A stretch of 64,000 nucleotides of DNA from Diphasiastrum complanatum (GCA_029204225.1 CM055093.1:22797912-22861911); one strand, 5' to 3'; shown: positions 1-12,562, numbered from the stretch's first letter. The notes: generated by a model from the sequence alone, not told the origin. A program made the numbers and translations.

Positions 1-880
1 AAGAGCAAATGACAAGTTAGAAATCAGGATGTGGATTGTCTCAGCTAACCTAAACTCTATAGTCCAATCAATCACCTAAACAATCAAACCCGCTTTCCTG
101 AGAAGCTACACACATGAAGATTGTAAACTGCGCCCTACCTGTCCTTGGTGTTGGCATAAGTAGTGAGTATAGACGACGACGTTAATCTCAGATGGCATCC
201 AATCTGCAAGTGGTTGTGGTGCAATTATGACCTTTCACCCATGAGGGCCCCAACCCCTCATGGTCATAATTGATTCACGGGATTTCGAAATCATTTAGTT
301 TTGGTATCCAAGACCTTTTCAGGTTCAAGTCAAGTCACACTCCATGATTCTTCTGACAGGTCCAATCGAAAGGCAAATTCTCAGCCTTAAACCCAAGGAT
401 AACAATCCTCTTCTAAAGGCTGAAATTTTGCCTTAACCACAAAAAGCCATAAACAAAGGTAATTTGCTGACATAACATCAGAATGGCCAATTACATCATT
501 GTAGGATTTGAAAAGAAGGATGCATTGACCCTCACTTGTCCATAGGCCTTACTGTTTTGCTAAACCTAGATATTTATTAGCTTCTCAAAATGAAAATCTA
601 GGTATTTTAGGAAGTTACCACTTTCCACGTCACTTACGAATACTTTTAGAACCCTAAACTCTAAAGTGGGACTAAGAACAATACTCTGAAAATCCCAAAC
701 CCTGAAGATGGACAAGGGACAACATTCGCAAAACCCAAAATCCTCAAGACAGACTAGCAAGGATACTCTCAAAAGCAAACACTAAAGATGGACTATGACC
801 GATACTCTCCAAACACTAAACCCTAAAGTCGTCAGATTAGGACAATGCCTCAAGCAAAAATTTATCAGATAAGAGGTCCT
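1..880. other. Flank downstream of the RCC1 exon, no gene seen
   Basis: No convincing coding sequence is visible. If the RCC1-type gene at 881-1069 continues, its later exons should lie to the left on the minus strand, but no further RCC1 repeat is readable here. The next exon is therefore beyond the window edge or the gene is truncated. Confidence 0.4.
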
Positions 881-1069
881 GCCTGTGATTGCCGCAGCAT
901 GTGCACCTCCACAGGCGATCAGCGACACCCCATGATGGCCGAGAGTGGGCACAGGTTGAGGCAGAAGAGCATCGTGCACCGATCCTACAGCAAGCTGGCC
1001 ATAAGTGCCAGCCCCCCAGCTCCACACTCTCACCTCCTTCTCATCCACGCATTCTTCTCTATTGATCAT
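881..1069 (-). CDS. RCC1-repeat protein, first coding exon (partial)
   Basis: The minus-strand frame reads MINREECVDEKEVRVWSWGAG, then GQLAVG, then SLIACGGAHAAAIT. This is the start of an RCC1-type beta-propeller blade (VWSWG.G..GQL.G....LP..V......I..ACGGAH..A). Such proteins act as guanine-exchange factors or as plant UVR8-like regulators; which type cannot be told from one blade. The ATG at 1069 is preferred over an in-frame upstream one at 1162 because the propeller begins soon after it and the sequence upstream is CT-rich leader-like. Similarity stops after ATCACAG at about 883, where the next bases are GC, so a GC-AG intron is possible. No further exons were found in the window. It may be a real gene running off the left edge or a captured fragment. 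Confidence 0.55.
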
Positions 1070-1199
1070 ATTCTCTCTCCCTCTCTCTCTCTGCTCTGCT
1101 ATTTCAAGCCCCCCTAGAAACCCTAACCCGAAATTGGCCTCTGGAAGCAAAACATGCAACAATTACCGCAGCAGCCAGACCCAGAAACGATAGATAATA

Positions 1200-1840
1200 A
1201 TCACTGATTCCACCATGAATAAATAGCACACAATCGCCATCTTTTCAAAAACAGGGTCTATAATACAACTGCATACACAGACAGTCACAATATGCAGGAC
1301 ATATCTATAATTTTTTTCACTTCAACAAGGAGTGGCTTCAGCTACCGTGACTAAGATCTGAAGTAAGAAAGGCAGCAGGATGCACAAACAGAGAACACGC
1401 GCAGGCGATCTTCAACCAAAAATTGAGAGAGAAACACAAAGAAATGATCTGAGCTGCTGAAGAAGAAAGGTACAAAGGTAGAAAGGTAGATCAGGTATAC
1501 CCGAGTAAAGGTTTAGGGCCCCACCCACATAATTATAAGGGCCGCTTTACATGGGACCTTCTTACCACCTCAAAAGAGTTCAGTTGACCCCCCCTAGGTG
1601 CTCCCGATGACCGTGTCACCTAGCAACACAATTGTCACCTAGCAACACAATTCTAGCCTTGAGTTAAATAATCGATGTCTTAGTATATGTCATCGTATGT
1701 ATCTCCTGTAAATTTTGTCTTCTAATGTTTAAATTTTTTTACAATGTGGTATTCAAAATTATGCCCACGTGATGCTGAGTATAGTTTGGTCATCTTATTT
1801 TGCATTTGTGAACTACTCCAAACTAATTGTCATCTCTGTA
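1200..1840. other. Presumed 5' flank of the RCC1 exon
   Basis: For a minus-strand gene starting at 1069 this is the upstream region. A CT-rich stretch (about 1075-1101) lies immediately upstream of the start. No TATA element is convincing and no other gene is seen. Confidence 0.3.
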
Positions 1841-1899
1841 CATCTATCACTGCAAGTATAGATTTGCTTTTAAAGGTCGTTTGGCCTGATACAAGTACT

Positions 1900-2040
1900 C
1901 TAATTGTCCCAAAAGATGGATGTAGCATTGTAACTGACTAAGATTAGTGTCCAACAATAGATGCCTTAACCAGATAGCTTCCTTTGCAGCTTGTGTAGTA
2001 GCAATGTATTCGGCTTCTATAAAAATAATACAGTTGAATT
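1900..2040 (-). pseudogene. Ty1/copia RNase H fragment
   Basis: The minus strand reads EAEYIATTQAAKEAIWLRHLL, the hallmark of the copia-type RNase H tail (EAEY.A...A..E..WLR.LL). Only about 25 recognisable codons remain, followed by degraded sequence. It is probably the 3' end of the minus-strand copia element whose integrase and gag lie at 3.8-6.0 kb, with the reverse transcriptase lost in between. Confidence 0.7.
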
Positions 2041-2229
2041 TTGTGATCAAGTCATTTCCCAAAAAGCGAAAACTATACAATGCAAAATGAAACAAAGACC
2101 ATTAGCACACCATTCAGGGAGGCAGTGCAATAGCTAGTAGGTAATCTACCAATAATAATCAATTATAAAGCAACTAGAAAATGCATAACTATAGCGGGTA
2201 TTTCCTATCCACCTTCAACTAGCACATAC

Positions 2230-2650
<421 letters not shown>

Positions 2651-3810
2651 GAAATCTTGTGCATGTGGATAAAAGCACTTATTGGCCCCAGACAACCAAT
2701 TGGAAGTCGCATGTAATAAAAAAATTTCTCCCAAAATCCACCCAGCATCGTCGCATGGTAGTACAGTTTGGCAAATGGTAGTTGATCGTCGTCCCATTGC
2801 GTAGGAATTGAAGCCAAAGTAGCCAAATCTTTAGCGAATATGGCTGACTGTCTAACCGTGGGATCTGGTGAAAAGAGATATTCCTAGGCGTAAGCTTGGA
2901 ACACTCTATGGAAGTCCACTGTATATTCCAACTAATGGATGATTGGCCAATTCGGTGTATGGGTGGTGATTTTATCCAAGGGCACACCGCAATCTTTCTA
3001 TCTATTCCTTTGTGGCATACGCACATAGTAGGGGTCAATCCGCAACTGCCTAGGACTTGCCACATAATTCTTTATGGAATCTGGAGTTTTTTTAGACCCA
3101 GATGATATATGAGGATGTTGACGAAAAGACGTCTGAATTTCTTCCTCTAGGTCTTTGATTTTGCTTCGTGTTGTTTTGCTATCTGGAGCTCCCGATTGAT
3201 TTGAATAAGCTTTTGGTTGATCAATGTATTTTTGGAACCCAGATCTAAGATCCTCTTCTCCAATGATGGTTTCACCTCTATTATATTCTAGATCATTCGT
3301 CCTAGGTGGGTGTGAATTCCGAGGATGTCACCAGAATCAAGAGTGACAACTGGTAATGTAGTTGTTGCAGAAACTGATCCAACAGGTTGCGTTGATTTGG
3401 CTTGAAGGCTGGCCTACGAATCTTCTTCTTCAAACATGTCCACCCTCGTATCCTTCTGGTACCTATCTTTGGAGAGCGTACCGCAGAATTGATTGGCAAG
3501 GTGTTAGATGCCTAAAATGTTGCCGATGGATCTGCTACTAAATCTGTCTGAGGAGCAGCATCCAAATTGTGGGAAGCGTTCAAGAACTGTTCGAATCTCA
3601 TTCCAGGGGAGTTGGGATCAAAGGGAGGAGGGCTCTAGGACATGATGAATTGTTCTTACATAAAATAATGAAGCATCTAGTAGTTCATCATCAATTTAAG
3701 TGTTAACTGGTGCTATTTGTGTTCTAGAAACATGATCGGAAAGATAATGTTGTTTGCCCTTCTGAACCACAACTCAAAAATCACAGCATCCTTGGAGTTA
3801 ATTGCTTTGG

Positions 3811-5990
3811 CTAGGGTCTTTGGTTCTTCTGATGAAGTCGAGAATGATTGGGGTGTCCAGATATGTTCGAGCTAGCTTGGTCTGGTCTGATGACAGGTAC
3901 TGTCGGTTGCTCGGCTTCTATAGTTGTAGCTGTAGGTTTTGTAGAAGAAACATTATCGTTGGAAGATTTCATGCTACGTAAAATAGGATGAAATGACATA
4001 GCATCGTTTATCGATGGCTGTTTAAAATCATAGTATGTATGTTCTTGAAAGATTACATCCCTAGAGACAGATACTACATTGGTGGATGGATCATAAACTT
4101 TATAAGTTCTATATTCATCAGGATAGCCAATGAAAATACATTTATTTGTCCTATGATCTAGCTTCTTCCTAAGCTATATAGAAATGTGAATAAAACATAC
4201 ACAACCAAAGTTTTTTAAATGGCTGACACTGGGCTTGTGTCCATGCCAAACTTCAAAAGGAGTTTTGTTGTTGACGGCTTTGGTACTGGATTTGTTTTAT
4301 AAGTAACAGGCTGTGGCAGTAGCTTCTGCCTAGAACTTCGCAGGTAGATGTGATTGATGTAGCATGGATTTGGCTGAGTTGAGAAGAGTTCGGTTCTTCC
4401 TTTCTGCAATCCCGTTCTGTTGAGGTGAATAGGAAGTGGTGAACTGTCTTCTAATACCATGTTCAGCCATGTAGTTGGACATCTCGTTAGAGAGGTATTC
4501 GTCGCCGCCATCAGTTCGGAGTGCTTTCACTTTTGTAGATGTTTGTGTCTCAGCCATGGCCTTGAATCTCTTGAAGCATTCAAAGGCTTCAGATTTGTGC
4601 TTAATGAACATGACTATAGACCATCTAGAATAATCATCTATGAAAGTGAGAAAATAAATTGCATCTCCTAAGGACAGAGTTGGCATTGGACCACAAAGAT
4701 CGCTATGTACAAGATCCAATACATGCTTTGTTTTAATGGAATGTGATTTGAGAAACTTGCTTCTAGATGTTTGCCATAGATGCATGATTCACAAAAGAAA
4801 GATTTCCTATCCAATGAAGAAGAGAAAACAAATCCATCAACTAAATTATTACAACGCATATAAGAAAGTGATCTTGTATTCACATGTACAAATCGACTAT
4901 GCCACAGAATAGCATTATTGTTTACATTTTCATGAGAGATTTCCTATCCAATGAAGAAGAGAAAACAAATCCATCAACTAAATTATTACAACGCATATAA
5001 GAAAGTGATCTTGTATTCACATGTACAAATCGACTATGCCACAGAATAGCATTATTGTTTACATTTTCATGAGAGATGCTAGCTAATGCAACTGAATAAG
5101 AGAGTACGTAAAGATTTCTGACTCTAGTGCATGTAGTCAAGGTAGTATCTTCATCGAAGATTGTACGCTGCTCAAATGAGAAAGTAACAGTGTAGCCCTC
5201 ATCAGTCATTTTTGAAACTAATAACAGGTACATGAAGGACATTGGTGACACAAATAGAAAGATCGTTTTTGAATGCGATCTTGATTGTCCCTTTGCCTTC
5301 TACGTGTATGGTGTTTGAATCTCCAAGATAGATGAATTGATCTCTGTTGTAAGCTGCATACTAGGTAAACCATTCCTTGCAAGAGGTCATGTGTTGGGTA
5401 GCGTCGTTGTCTAGGTACCAGCTATCGTGATCTTCGTTGCCACTGTTGTAAGCCTAGTAACAAGTATGTATCTTGCTCCTTGAATTCCACCACGTTGGAG
5501 AAGTCTGGTTGTTGTTGTTGTTGCTTCTTTGTCTCGTTGTAGATGCGGATATGACACTCTTTGATGTCTGATTGGCTCTCTTGCAATATCTGCAAAAAAG
5601 CTTCTTGCGTGATCCACTATTCTCAGCTTGAATGTGAGGCTTCTACTGTTGCTGCTACACTTGATTCTTGCCCTTGGAATAGTCTTTCTTCTTGGTGTAC
5701 AGGGCCATGGAATTGTCTTTGATGGACAGGCCACTGGTCTTTCTCCGCATTTCTTCTTGAAGATGACCGATCACCTTTTGAAGAGTGAGGCCAGGTTGTG
5801 TGGAGATCATCACCACAAAGTGTTCATACGACTTTGGAAGAGAAGAAATCAAGGTCATAACGACATCATCATCTTGAATAACACATCCTACAGTTGATAA
5901 CTGATCCAATAAAGATTTGAAGTTGTTGATGTGAGAAGTGATGGTAGTAGAATCAGACATGCTAAGAGTAAAGAACTTTCTTTTAAGGTG
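3811..5990 (-). pseudogene. Ty1/copia gag-integrase, multiply frameshifted
   Basis: Read on the minus strand from about 5960 down. The gag part (about 5960-5655) holds MSDSTTITSHINNFKSLLDQ and LISSLPKSYE. The gag-pre-integrase part (about 5250-4800) holds LWHSRFVHVNTRSL. The integrase core (about 4785-4330) holds DLVHSDLCGPM, FIDDYSR, LRTDGGDEYLS and SPQQNGIAERKNRTL. The integrase C-terminal part (about 4270-4020) holds LDHRTNKCIFIGYPDEYRTY. After about 3811 the polyprotein is lost, so protease and reverse transcriptase cannot be placed. Breaks include a 137-bp tandem duplication in the pre-integrase domain and a frame change near 4330. It cannot encode a working element. Confidence 0.85.
4800..5077. 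repeat. 137-bp tandem duplication inside copia
   Basis: Bases from 4800 recur with an offset of exactly 137 (copy 1 about 4800-4936, copy 2 about 4937-5077, ending at CATGAGAGAT). Since 137 is not a multiple of three, the duplication shifts the reading frame. The peptide LSYMRCNNLVDGFVFSSSLD appears in both copies. The copies look nearly identical, so the event is recent compared with the decay of the element. Confidence 0.95.
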
Positions 5991-6199
5991 TAATCTAGTG
6001 GTTACATCATGAGTCTCATTATAATTCCTTCCAGTGTAGAACTAGGTTTTGAAGGACTGTTAAGGTTATATGAATTCATACTTCCATTTTAGTTTGTGAA
6101 TATAGCTCAGAATCAATTGATGTTTTCAACTGACTAAATAGAATTTCAATTTTCTGAGCCCAAATAATTATCTTTAATTGATAGTTGATTATTGAAAGT

Positions 6200-7203
6200 A
6201 ATGTTTCTATCACTCAGGATAAGATCTTTTATGATTTTGAGGATAAAGTCCGGTTGTAATAGTATTGGATACTCATTATTGACTTTTTTGAATCTTCGAT
6301 ATCTTATACGTTGTCTCTAGGGAACTTTTTAATCAAAATTCTGGAATTTCTTTTAAAAGGGGGAAAAGAAAATGATAGGAATAAGTCTTTCATGAGATCA
6401 ACCAGTTGTATAGATTTCTTTTGTGGAATTCTGTATGTGTGCAATGGTGGAACTATCCAGTGAAATAGAAAAAATCTCTAGTGATTGTTTTGAATAATTG
6501 GAACTAGAGAGGTTTTGGAGGTTTTGAGCCGTTAGATATTCATAATTATGGATAGTGGTAAAGATTAATTTAAGATCCATTGATTGGATTAGATGGAATA
6601 AAGTTTTAATCTTGACCTTATGTCCAAAGATGTCTGTATAAGTCAACCTAATCTTAGTTTGTACATTAAGATCTGTAATAGGCTGATTGGCTGAAGAATT
6701 TATGTTTGAAAAAGTATGATGGTTGGAAAACTTGTGATGTGGAATTATTCACTTCAGAGATTTCCCAGATATGTTATATACTCAAGAGAAATAGAATCTT
6801 CTGTAGATGAGTTACAAGATTCTCAGTGAGATATGTGAGTAACATATGCGGATTTTGGAGGAATCTGCCAGAGAAGGACATATGTGTTTATGTACTAGGT
6901 CATAGTGAGATTTTTCTCATATGTGCACGATTGATCTTGTTTGGATCTACTATGTATTCCTGGTTACTAAGGTTATCTGGTGCACTTAACCTAGTCGTTG
7001 AACAAGGAAAAATATGATCAAATATTGTGTTTGACAATTACTTGCAGAGTTAACAGATCTATTTTGATAGATCTATAGGTCAACTTAAAAGTGATTTGGA
7101 TATGGATCTAAATGTGGTGTTGTACATGTACAATTAAGAGCTGCACCTAGACATTTAAGATTTCTAAATCATGGGCAATTAACTTGAGTAGTTGATTTAC
7201 TCC
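6200..7203 (+). repeat. Diverged direct repeat, partner of 27868-28905
   Basis: Matching blocks in order include TTTCTATCACTCAG, TCAACCTAATCTTAGTTT, GATATGTGAGTAACATATG, GTTTATGTACT.GGTCATAGTGA, TTATCTGGTGCACTTAACCT and ACTTGCAGAGTTAAC. At 27.9-30.4 kb the partner continues to a polypurine tract and LTR, so both are probably the long 3' noncoding part of one gypsy family. Here the match ends near 7203, where the reverse transcriptase frame begins. Confidence 0.75.
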
Positions 7204-7204
7204 T

Positions 7205-7993
7205 GTGAAAGTTATTTGCAATTGGTCATGGAATACAAAACAATCACAAGAATGGTACTCTCTGGATATAAACCTACTCTTTCAATGGAACAACTTCTTG
7301 ATTGATAATTGTATTGTCAGACTAGGAAACAAAACCTGGATACAGGTACGAGGTATCCCTATGGGTTTTTCCTGCTCACCCACGTGGTGCAATTGGTATC
7401 TTTCCTTTTTTGAAACACAATTTATTAAGAGACTTGCTAAATTGGGTCTGACCTCTTTCATGAATGACTTTCGACATTCTTTTAGATATACAGATGACAT
7501 TTGCTTCATTAATAACCCTAATATCGAACTTTTTATGGACAAAACACAGGTAAGGAACCCTAAAAACCCGTTTTGGATCTATCCCCTGGACTTTCTAGAA
7601 ATAGAAAAAAAAGTGACTGAAGGGAATAAACTCAGCTTTTTAAATATATCTATTACCTTTGATAGTAAATCCGGCCTTACTTGTCTTTCAAAATACGACA
7701 AAAGAAGAGAACTATCCTTTCCGTACTTACAATATATACATTTGGCTTCGAATAGACCAATCAATAATTCATATAAGGTTATTGTTTCACAGGTCATTGC
7801 CGCAATGTACTGCTGTAACAAGCAAGAGATGCTTATTAACAAGGTTGGAATTCTTGTTGATGCTTTTCAAAAAAATGGATTTATGAGGGATAAGCTATGT
7901 CGTATCATCAATAATTTGCTTACTTCGGAATCGTTTCCCGGTTTGTCATACACGCTACCACATGACATTGATGTTCTTCTGGCGGGCAGTTAG
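7205..7993 (+). CDS. Reverse transcriptase fragment, Penelope-like or related
   Basis: An open frame of 262 codons. Recognisable RT motifs are GIPMGFSCSPTWCN at residues 50-63 (motif B, usual form G.P.G...SP), FRYTDDICFIN at 93-103 (motif C; catalytic core YTDD instead of the commoner YADD or YIDD), NKLSFLNISI at 141-150 (usual NFLDL.I) and SKYDKRRELSFPY at 162-174. These fit the group seen in Penelope-like and related elements of animals and protists better than LTR or LINE RTs. The palm domain N-terminal part is missing because the frame starts inside gypsy-like sequence at about 7203, which is typical of 5' truncation. No GIY-YIG endonuclease was seen. The frame is intact up to a TAG at 7991-7993 and the same frame continues beyond it. 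The class assignment is from remembered motifs only. Confidence 0.6.
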   Translation: MKVICNWSWNTKQSQEWYSLDINLLFQWNNFLIDNCIVRLGNKTWIQVRGIPMGFSCSPTWCNWYLSFFETQFIKRLAKLGLTSFMNDFRHSFRYTDDICFINNPNIELFMDKTQVRNPKNPFWIYPLDFLEIEKKVTEGNKLSFLNISITFDSKSGLTCLSKYDKRRELSFPYLQYIHLASNRPINNSYKVIVSQVIAAMYCCNKQEMLINKVGILVDAFQKNGFMRDKLCRIINNLLTSESFPGLSYTLPHDIDVLLAGS

Positions 7994-8040
7994 CTATCCC
8001 TTACGGGGTGCTAACTACCCCCGAAGAGATTCACTAACTG
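7987..8040 (+). other. Competing hairpins over the RT stop codon
   Basis: AGTTAGC (7988-7994) pairs with GCTAACT (8010-8016), with inner pairs closing on loop TTAC (8001-8004). CGGGGT (8004-8009) could instead pair with ACCCCCG (8017-8023). CAGTTAG (7987-7993) also matches CTAACTG (8034-8040). These pairings are mutually exclusive and the stop codon lies inside them. Confidence 0.6.
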
Positions 8041-8055
8041 TGGGTTGGTTGGTGG

Positions 8056-8658
<603 letters not shown>

Positions 8659-8659
8659 G

Positions 8660-9443
8660 GTCCAGCGATGGACAACAATGACTCTTTTTAATTTTGAAAC
8701 CATCCATCCTGCCTCAATAGGCAGCGATGGACAATTTTTGTTATGTGATAATCTCCTAAAAACGCAGGTGATAACAGTGATATAATTACGATTTTTCCGA
8801 GCAATAACTTGCTCTTTATGGCTTAGAGGGCAACGATGCTTCACTTATGCACATACTACATACACTTTTTGTGAATAGAATGGGCGCTGTCCAGCAATGG
8901 ACAGATCGCTGCATACTGTCCAAAATATGAGTGTTTATCAATATTGTTATGTTCTATCCAGTGATGGATAGCATAGGCATGATGGACTCACATGTACTCA
9001 CCAATTTACACATAAAGACCCTGTTGTTCTAGCGATGGACAAGAGGGGCATCTTCTTTTCAAATACTAATATTGTAAACATTTATGGCTACTTGTCCAAC
9101 AATGGACCATAAACTTATGCTATCTGTTCATAGACTTCTTCACTTTAAAAGCCTCCTCCAACCAGCGATGGAAGGGTGGACACATTTAAGCTTATCTCTT
9201 ACATATGTGCGCTCTTTAAAAGTGTTCATAGATCTTTTGATCTCATAGTACAAAGCTAATGATATCTCATGCTGTAGCTTGATTATACTGCTCCGGCTTC
9301 ATCATAATACTACTTGGTTCATTCTTGAACCAACTGCTCACTATTGCAAGGTAACCAACTGGATCTCTGCAATGCAAGTTAACTGACATAGTCAGAAGAT
9401 GTCTTGTAAGTGCTTTCTATGTAAATCTTCATAGCAATATGCT
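8660..9443 (+). repeat. Array of short tetraloop hairpins, about 60-70 bp apart
   Basis: Short inverted repeats with 3-4 base loops recur through 0.8 kb. Examples: GTCCA-GCGA-TGGAC (8660-8673), GAGCAA-TAAC-TTGCTC (8799-8814), CTGTCCA-GCAA-TGGACAG (8887-8904), CTATCCA-GTGA-TGGATAG (8954-8971), TCTA-GCGA-TGGA (9028-9039), TCCA-ACAA-TGGA (9095-9106) with outer arms TTTATGG/CCATAAA, CCA-GCGA-TGG (9162-9171), AGATC-TTTT-GATCT (9230-9243), TTGGTTCA-TTCT-TGAACCAA (9314-9333) and CTGAC-ATA-GTCAG (9383-9395). Intervening sequences look unrelated to each other. Several loops are GNRA (GCGA, GCAA, GTGA), and paired changes keep the stems. It may be a structured 3' part of the neighbouring retroelement. 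Confidence 0.75.
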
Positions 9444-9512
9444 CACTCCACGGTTTCTTGGCTTGCTTATGATTTAAAAGAGTAAGAACTCATTCACTTA
9501 AGAACTACTATG

Positions 9513-10000
9513 GATGCCTCTCAAGAAGCTACATCTGCAACCATTTAGGTACGCTTTTTGAGTTTAAATAAACTCTTCACAACTTCGGTAAGTATGGTAA
9601 ATTCGGTTCCATAAAGGCTACCATTACTCTACAAAAATTCACTTTTTCTTTCCGCTTCTCTATTTCCCTTGTTTGAAAGTAAGAAATGACATAAGATCAC
9701 ACTCAAATCAAACTAAAATACCTTGAAACAAGGGTTTGTCACCAAAAGTAACAGCAAGGACTCCAATATTATGATCTTAGACAACATGGGTATGCGTAAG
9801 AGTCATAGTTTATACTAAGAGAGTAGAATGGCATGGATCTGCCCTACTACCCAGTATAAACATTGGCAGTCTCTTACTTTGTGTTAATCACATCTTTCCT
9901 ATACAGTGTCCAGATACCGTGGATGTTATGTCATTCTGATATAACATTCATGGCAACACTTCACCTTACCTCTACTAGTGTTACTTTAGACTTTTGGTGA
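9513..10000 (+). repeat. Dispersed repeat, inverted partner of 26640-27310
   Basis: Blocks matching the reverse complement of 26.6-27.3 kb in order: TCTCAAGAAGC.AC.TCTGCAAC, CAAGGACTCCAA.A.T, GATCTTAGACAACATGG.TATG, GAATGGCA.GGATCTGCCCTA and AACATTGGCAGTCTCTTA. Both copies carry a short potential peptide containing SQEATSATI. The repeat is noncoding for most of its length and of unknown class. Confidence 0.75.
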
Positions 10001-10908
10001 TATCAATAGTTGAAAACATACACTTCCATTTGTTATTATGGTAAGTTATAAACAAGCAATTATCTTACTTCTAAGTATCATACCTGGCACCTTCCTATTC
10101 CAGGTTTAAAATAAAATTGAATTTCAATCTAGAGATAAAAACAAATGGCACAAAATCAGTAGCCCAAGGTATTGACCAATGCTAGTAACCATAAGCTGAG
10201 AAGACCAACCAAATTAGCATCTATACTTCACGCAAGCCATTCCACGTTCTATTGCAACATAGATATGTTAAATCTTCAAAGGAAGGACAACATCTATGGT
10301 AGAGAGCTAAAGTAGGTAGGTCGCTGTCTAGCAAGCTACATTTCTCAATGAAACAGAGTCACAAATCATGCCTACAAAGGTGGTCTGCAATGCTATCTAC
10401 CAATACATTTCTATGGGCTAGTTTCTTCTTGTAGAATTGCTCCTTACTTATTCAACGGTAGAGGGTAGCAAATTCCTAATGGATTCGTGCAAAAGACATA
10501 CAATTCTCTACAAACAACAAGTTAGAATGTAGAGCTAACAAATCAATAATAAGACGACTTACTGAAAATGTAAACAATCGCTATCCAAGTAGTAGTACAG
10601 AAGAAGAGAGTAGAGGAAGAGTAGTGGTTAAGCTTTCTAAGTATAAATAGCCACTATTTTCCCCATTAGGTTAAGAGAAGAGGCTTGTAGAAGAAGCAAC
10701 ACAATAACTTGCAAAAGAAGCAATCAATCCTGTCCGTCGGATCATAGTGACTAAATCTTGACCTCAAGATGTGAACCTTATAAAACTGGAAGGTTTTATT
10801 ATATGCTAAATAAGGCTTTAAGTGCAAGACCTTGACATGTTGAACCTCAATGTGCTGAAGAAAGCCACACAATAACAATATGTAATAGTTTAGAATTAGA
10901 TACCATCC

Positions 10909-10910
<2 letters not shown>
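10001..10910. other. Noncoding AT-rich stretch
   Basis: No coding frame, RNA gene or repeat boundary could be supported here. Confidence 0.4.

Positions 10911-10984
<74 letters not shown>
10911..10984. repeat. (GA)n microsatellite
   Basis: About 74 bases of pure GA. The Ser-Leu frame on the opposite strand is an artefact. Confidence 0.98.
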
Positions 10985-10988
<4 letters not shown>

Positions 10989-12550
10989 CTACAAGTTTAA
11001 TTGTGGTCATTATCTATTGAGTATATAAGATATTCTAGTGTCAAGGAGCTTGAGAAGGACCATGTGGTGGCCTTACAAAAAATTTATTCATTGAATTTTA
11101 AAGCCATACAAAATCAAGCAAGAATATTCATGTTATTATAAAAGCATCACATGTAGACTTTTTCACATTGACGAAAATAATGTTATTTAAGTGTAAGTCT
11201 TTTTGTGGTAGTCTTCTTATTCGAGAACTGTAGCTTGAGTGAATGACATTTTCTTTTGTACTTTGAGGCCTAGAATGTGATTGTTCCTCAAACATTGTCA
11301 AATATATCAAGAACATGACGTGCATATGCATTTGGTGTCACAGTTTTCTCAACCAAAAAGACTTTTCATTGATAGAAGTTTGAGATCCTAGACAACATTT
11401 TTCGAGTTTATCCGTAGGCCAATTCAAAGAATGCACATTAGTCTCATGCCCAAAAAGGAAAGCTCTTGCTTAAATATTTTTCAAATCAATGCACGTCTAG
11501 GGTGCCATGAGGGCCTTATGTTACACAAAACTATGGCATACCCAATAAGCATTGTAGGATGGCCTTTGGATATCCATTTGATTGAGGTCATGGATGGGAT
11601 GCACTTAGCCTTGTCTCCATTTGAAAATACAAGAAGTCTCTTTGTCTAAATGAGTTGCCTTCATTGATTTTTGTTTACAAAATGGGGCATGGCCCATCCC
11701 CCCCCCCTTCTGGCTACGAGAATGCTTAAGGAGTGCACTCCAAGGACACCTGCAGTGCTAGCCCCACTCCATCCAAGGATGATGGGGGAAAAGAAATAAT
11801 TCTCTCCCCTTGGATGGTGTGGGACTTGTGCAGTATAGGCATTACAAGTGCCTTTGAGGTGCACTCTCTAATGAGAGCCCTTTGGCTACATGGCACTCCT
11901 ATTTGCCACGTTCCAACACATTGAGTTGCTATTCATAACTTAAGACGAATGGCAAATTCAAAAAAACATGGTTTTTCATAATAAGGATGAGTAAACTTGT
12001 CTATACAATCTAAAAGGGGGTTGGCATGTGCATATTTGCACGTAGCCAAGACTCACAAGTGCAAGGTAGAACCAAGAAATTGACATGCATGTAGTCCCAA
12101 TCCACCCTTTTAGAGTGGACAACAATCTTTGAGATCTATGGATGACTTATAGATTGGGCTTTCAACCACCCCTTTCCAACTAACTACAAGTTGTCACTAT
12201 GTGAGGCGCACAAGGTGGAAGTCCTTGTGAGCATTTTAGGGACCAATAAGAAATGACATATTCAGTATCACTTTACCATGCATGGATCTCTAAGGAAGTA
12301 GGCACTCAACGTCAAATGGGAGGAAAGAGGAAAGGGTTCAACGAACAAACAAAATTTAGTTTACGCATTCATCGAACATACAAGATTTAACCTCAGAATG
12401 GACCCTGAGTTAGGGCCTGCCTGCATTTACCCAATGTGGGAACTCATCATGGGTGCAAAATCTGAAAAAGGTGTCCCCCCTTTGAAGTCTCTTGGCCTCC
12501 AAGTCGCATCCACAAAGCGCTTCCTTCATTGGAAGCACCTCTCCTCACCC
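10985..12550. other. Intergenic region upstream of the LeuD-type gene
   Basis: No coding sequence is supported. A C-run lies at about 11699-11708, and short direct similarities such as TGCACTCC or TGCACTCTC around 11.7-11.9 kb suggest old repeat debris. Confidence 0.4.
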
Positions 12551-12553
12551 TCT

Positions 12554-12562
12554 TATATATTA
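12554..12562 (+). promoter_or_regulatory. TATA box of the LeuD-type gene
   Basis: TATATATTA lies 38 bases before the ATG at 12600. With the usual spacing of about 30 bases from TATA to start site, the 5' leader would be only about 15-20 bases, which is unusually short. The assignment rests on sequence and position only. Confidence 0.5.

Noticed and set aside
8660-9443. A CRISPR array
   Set aside because: Repeats are short, degenerate and vary in length, the DNA is plant nuclear, and no cas genes exist; only the spacing is similar.
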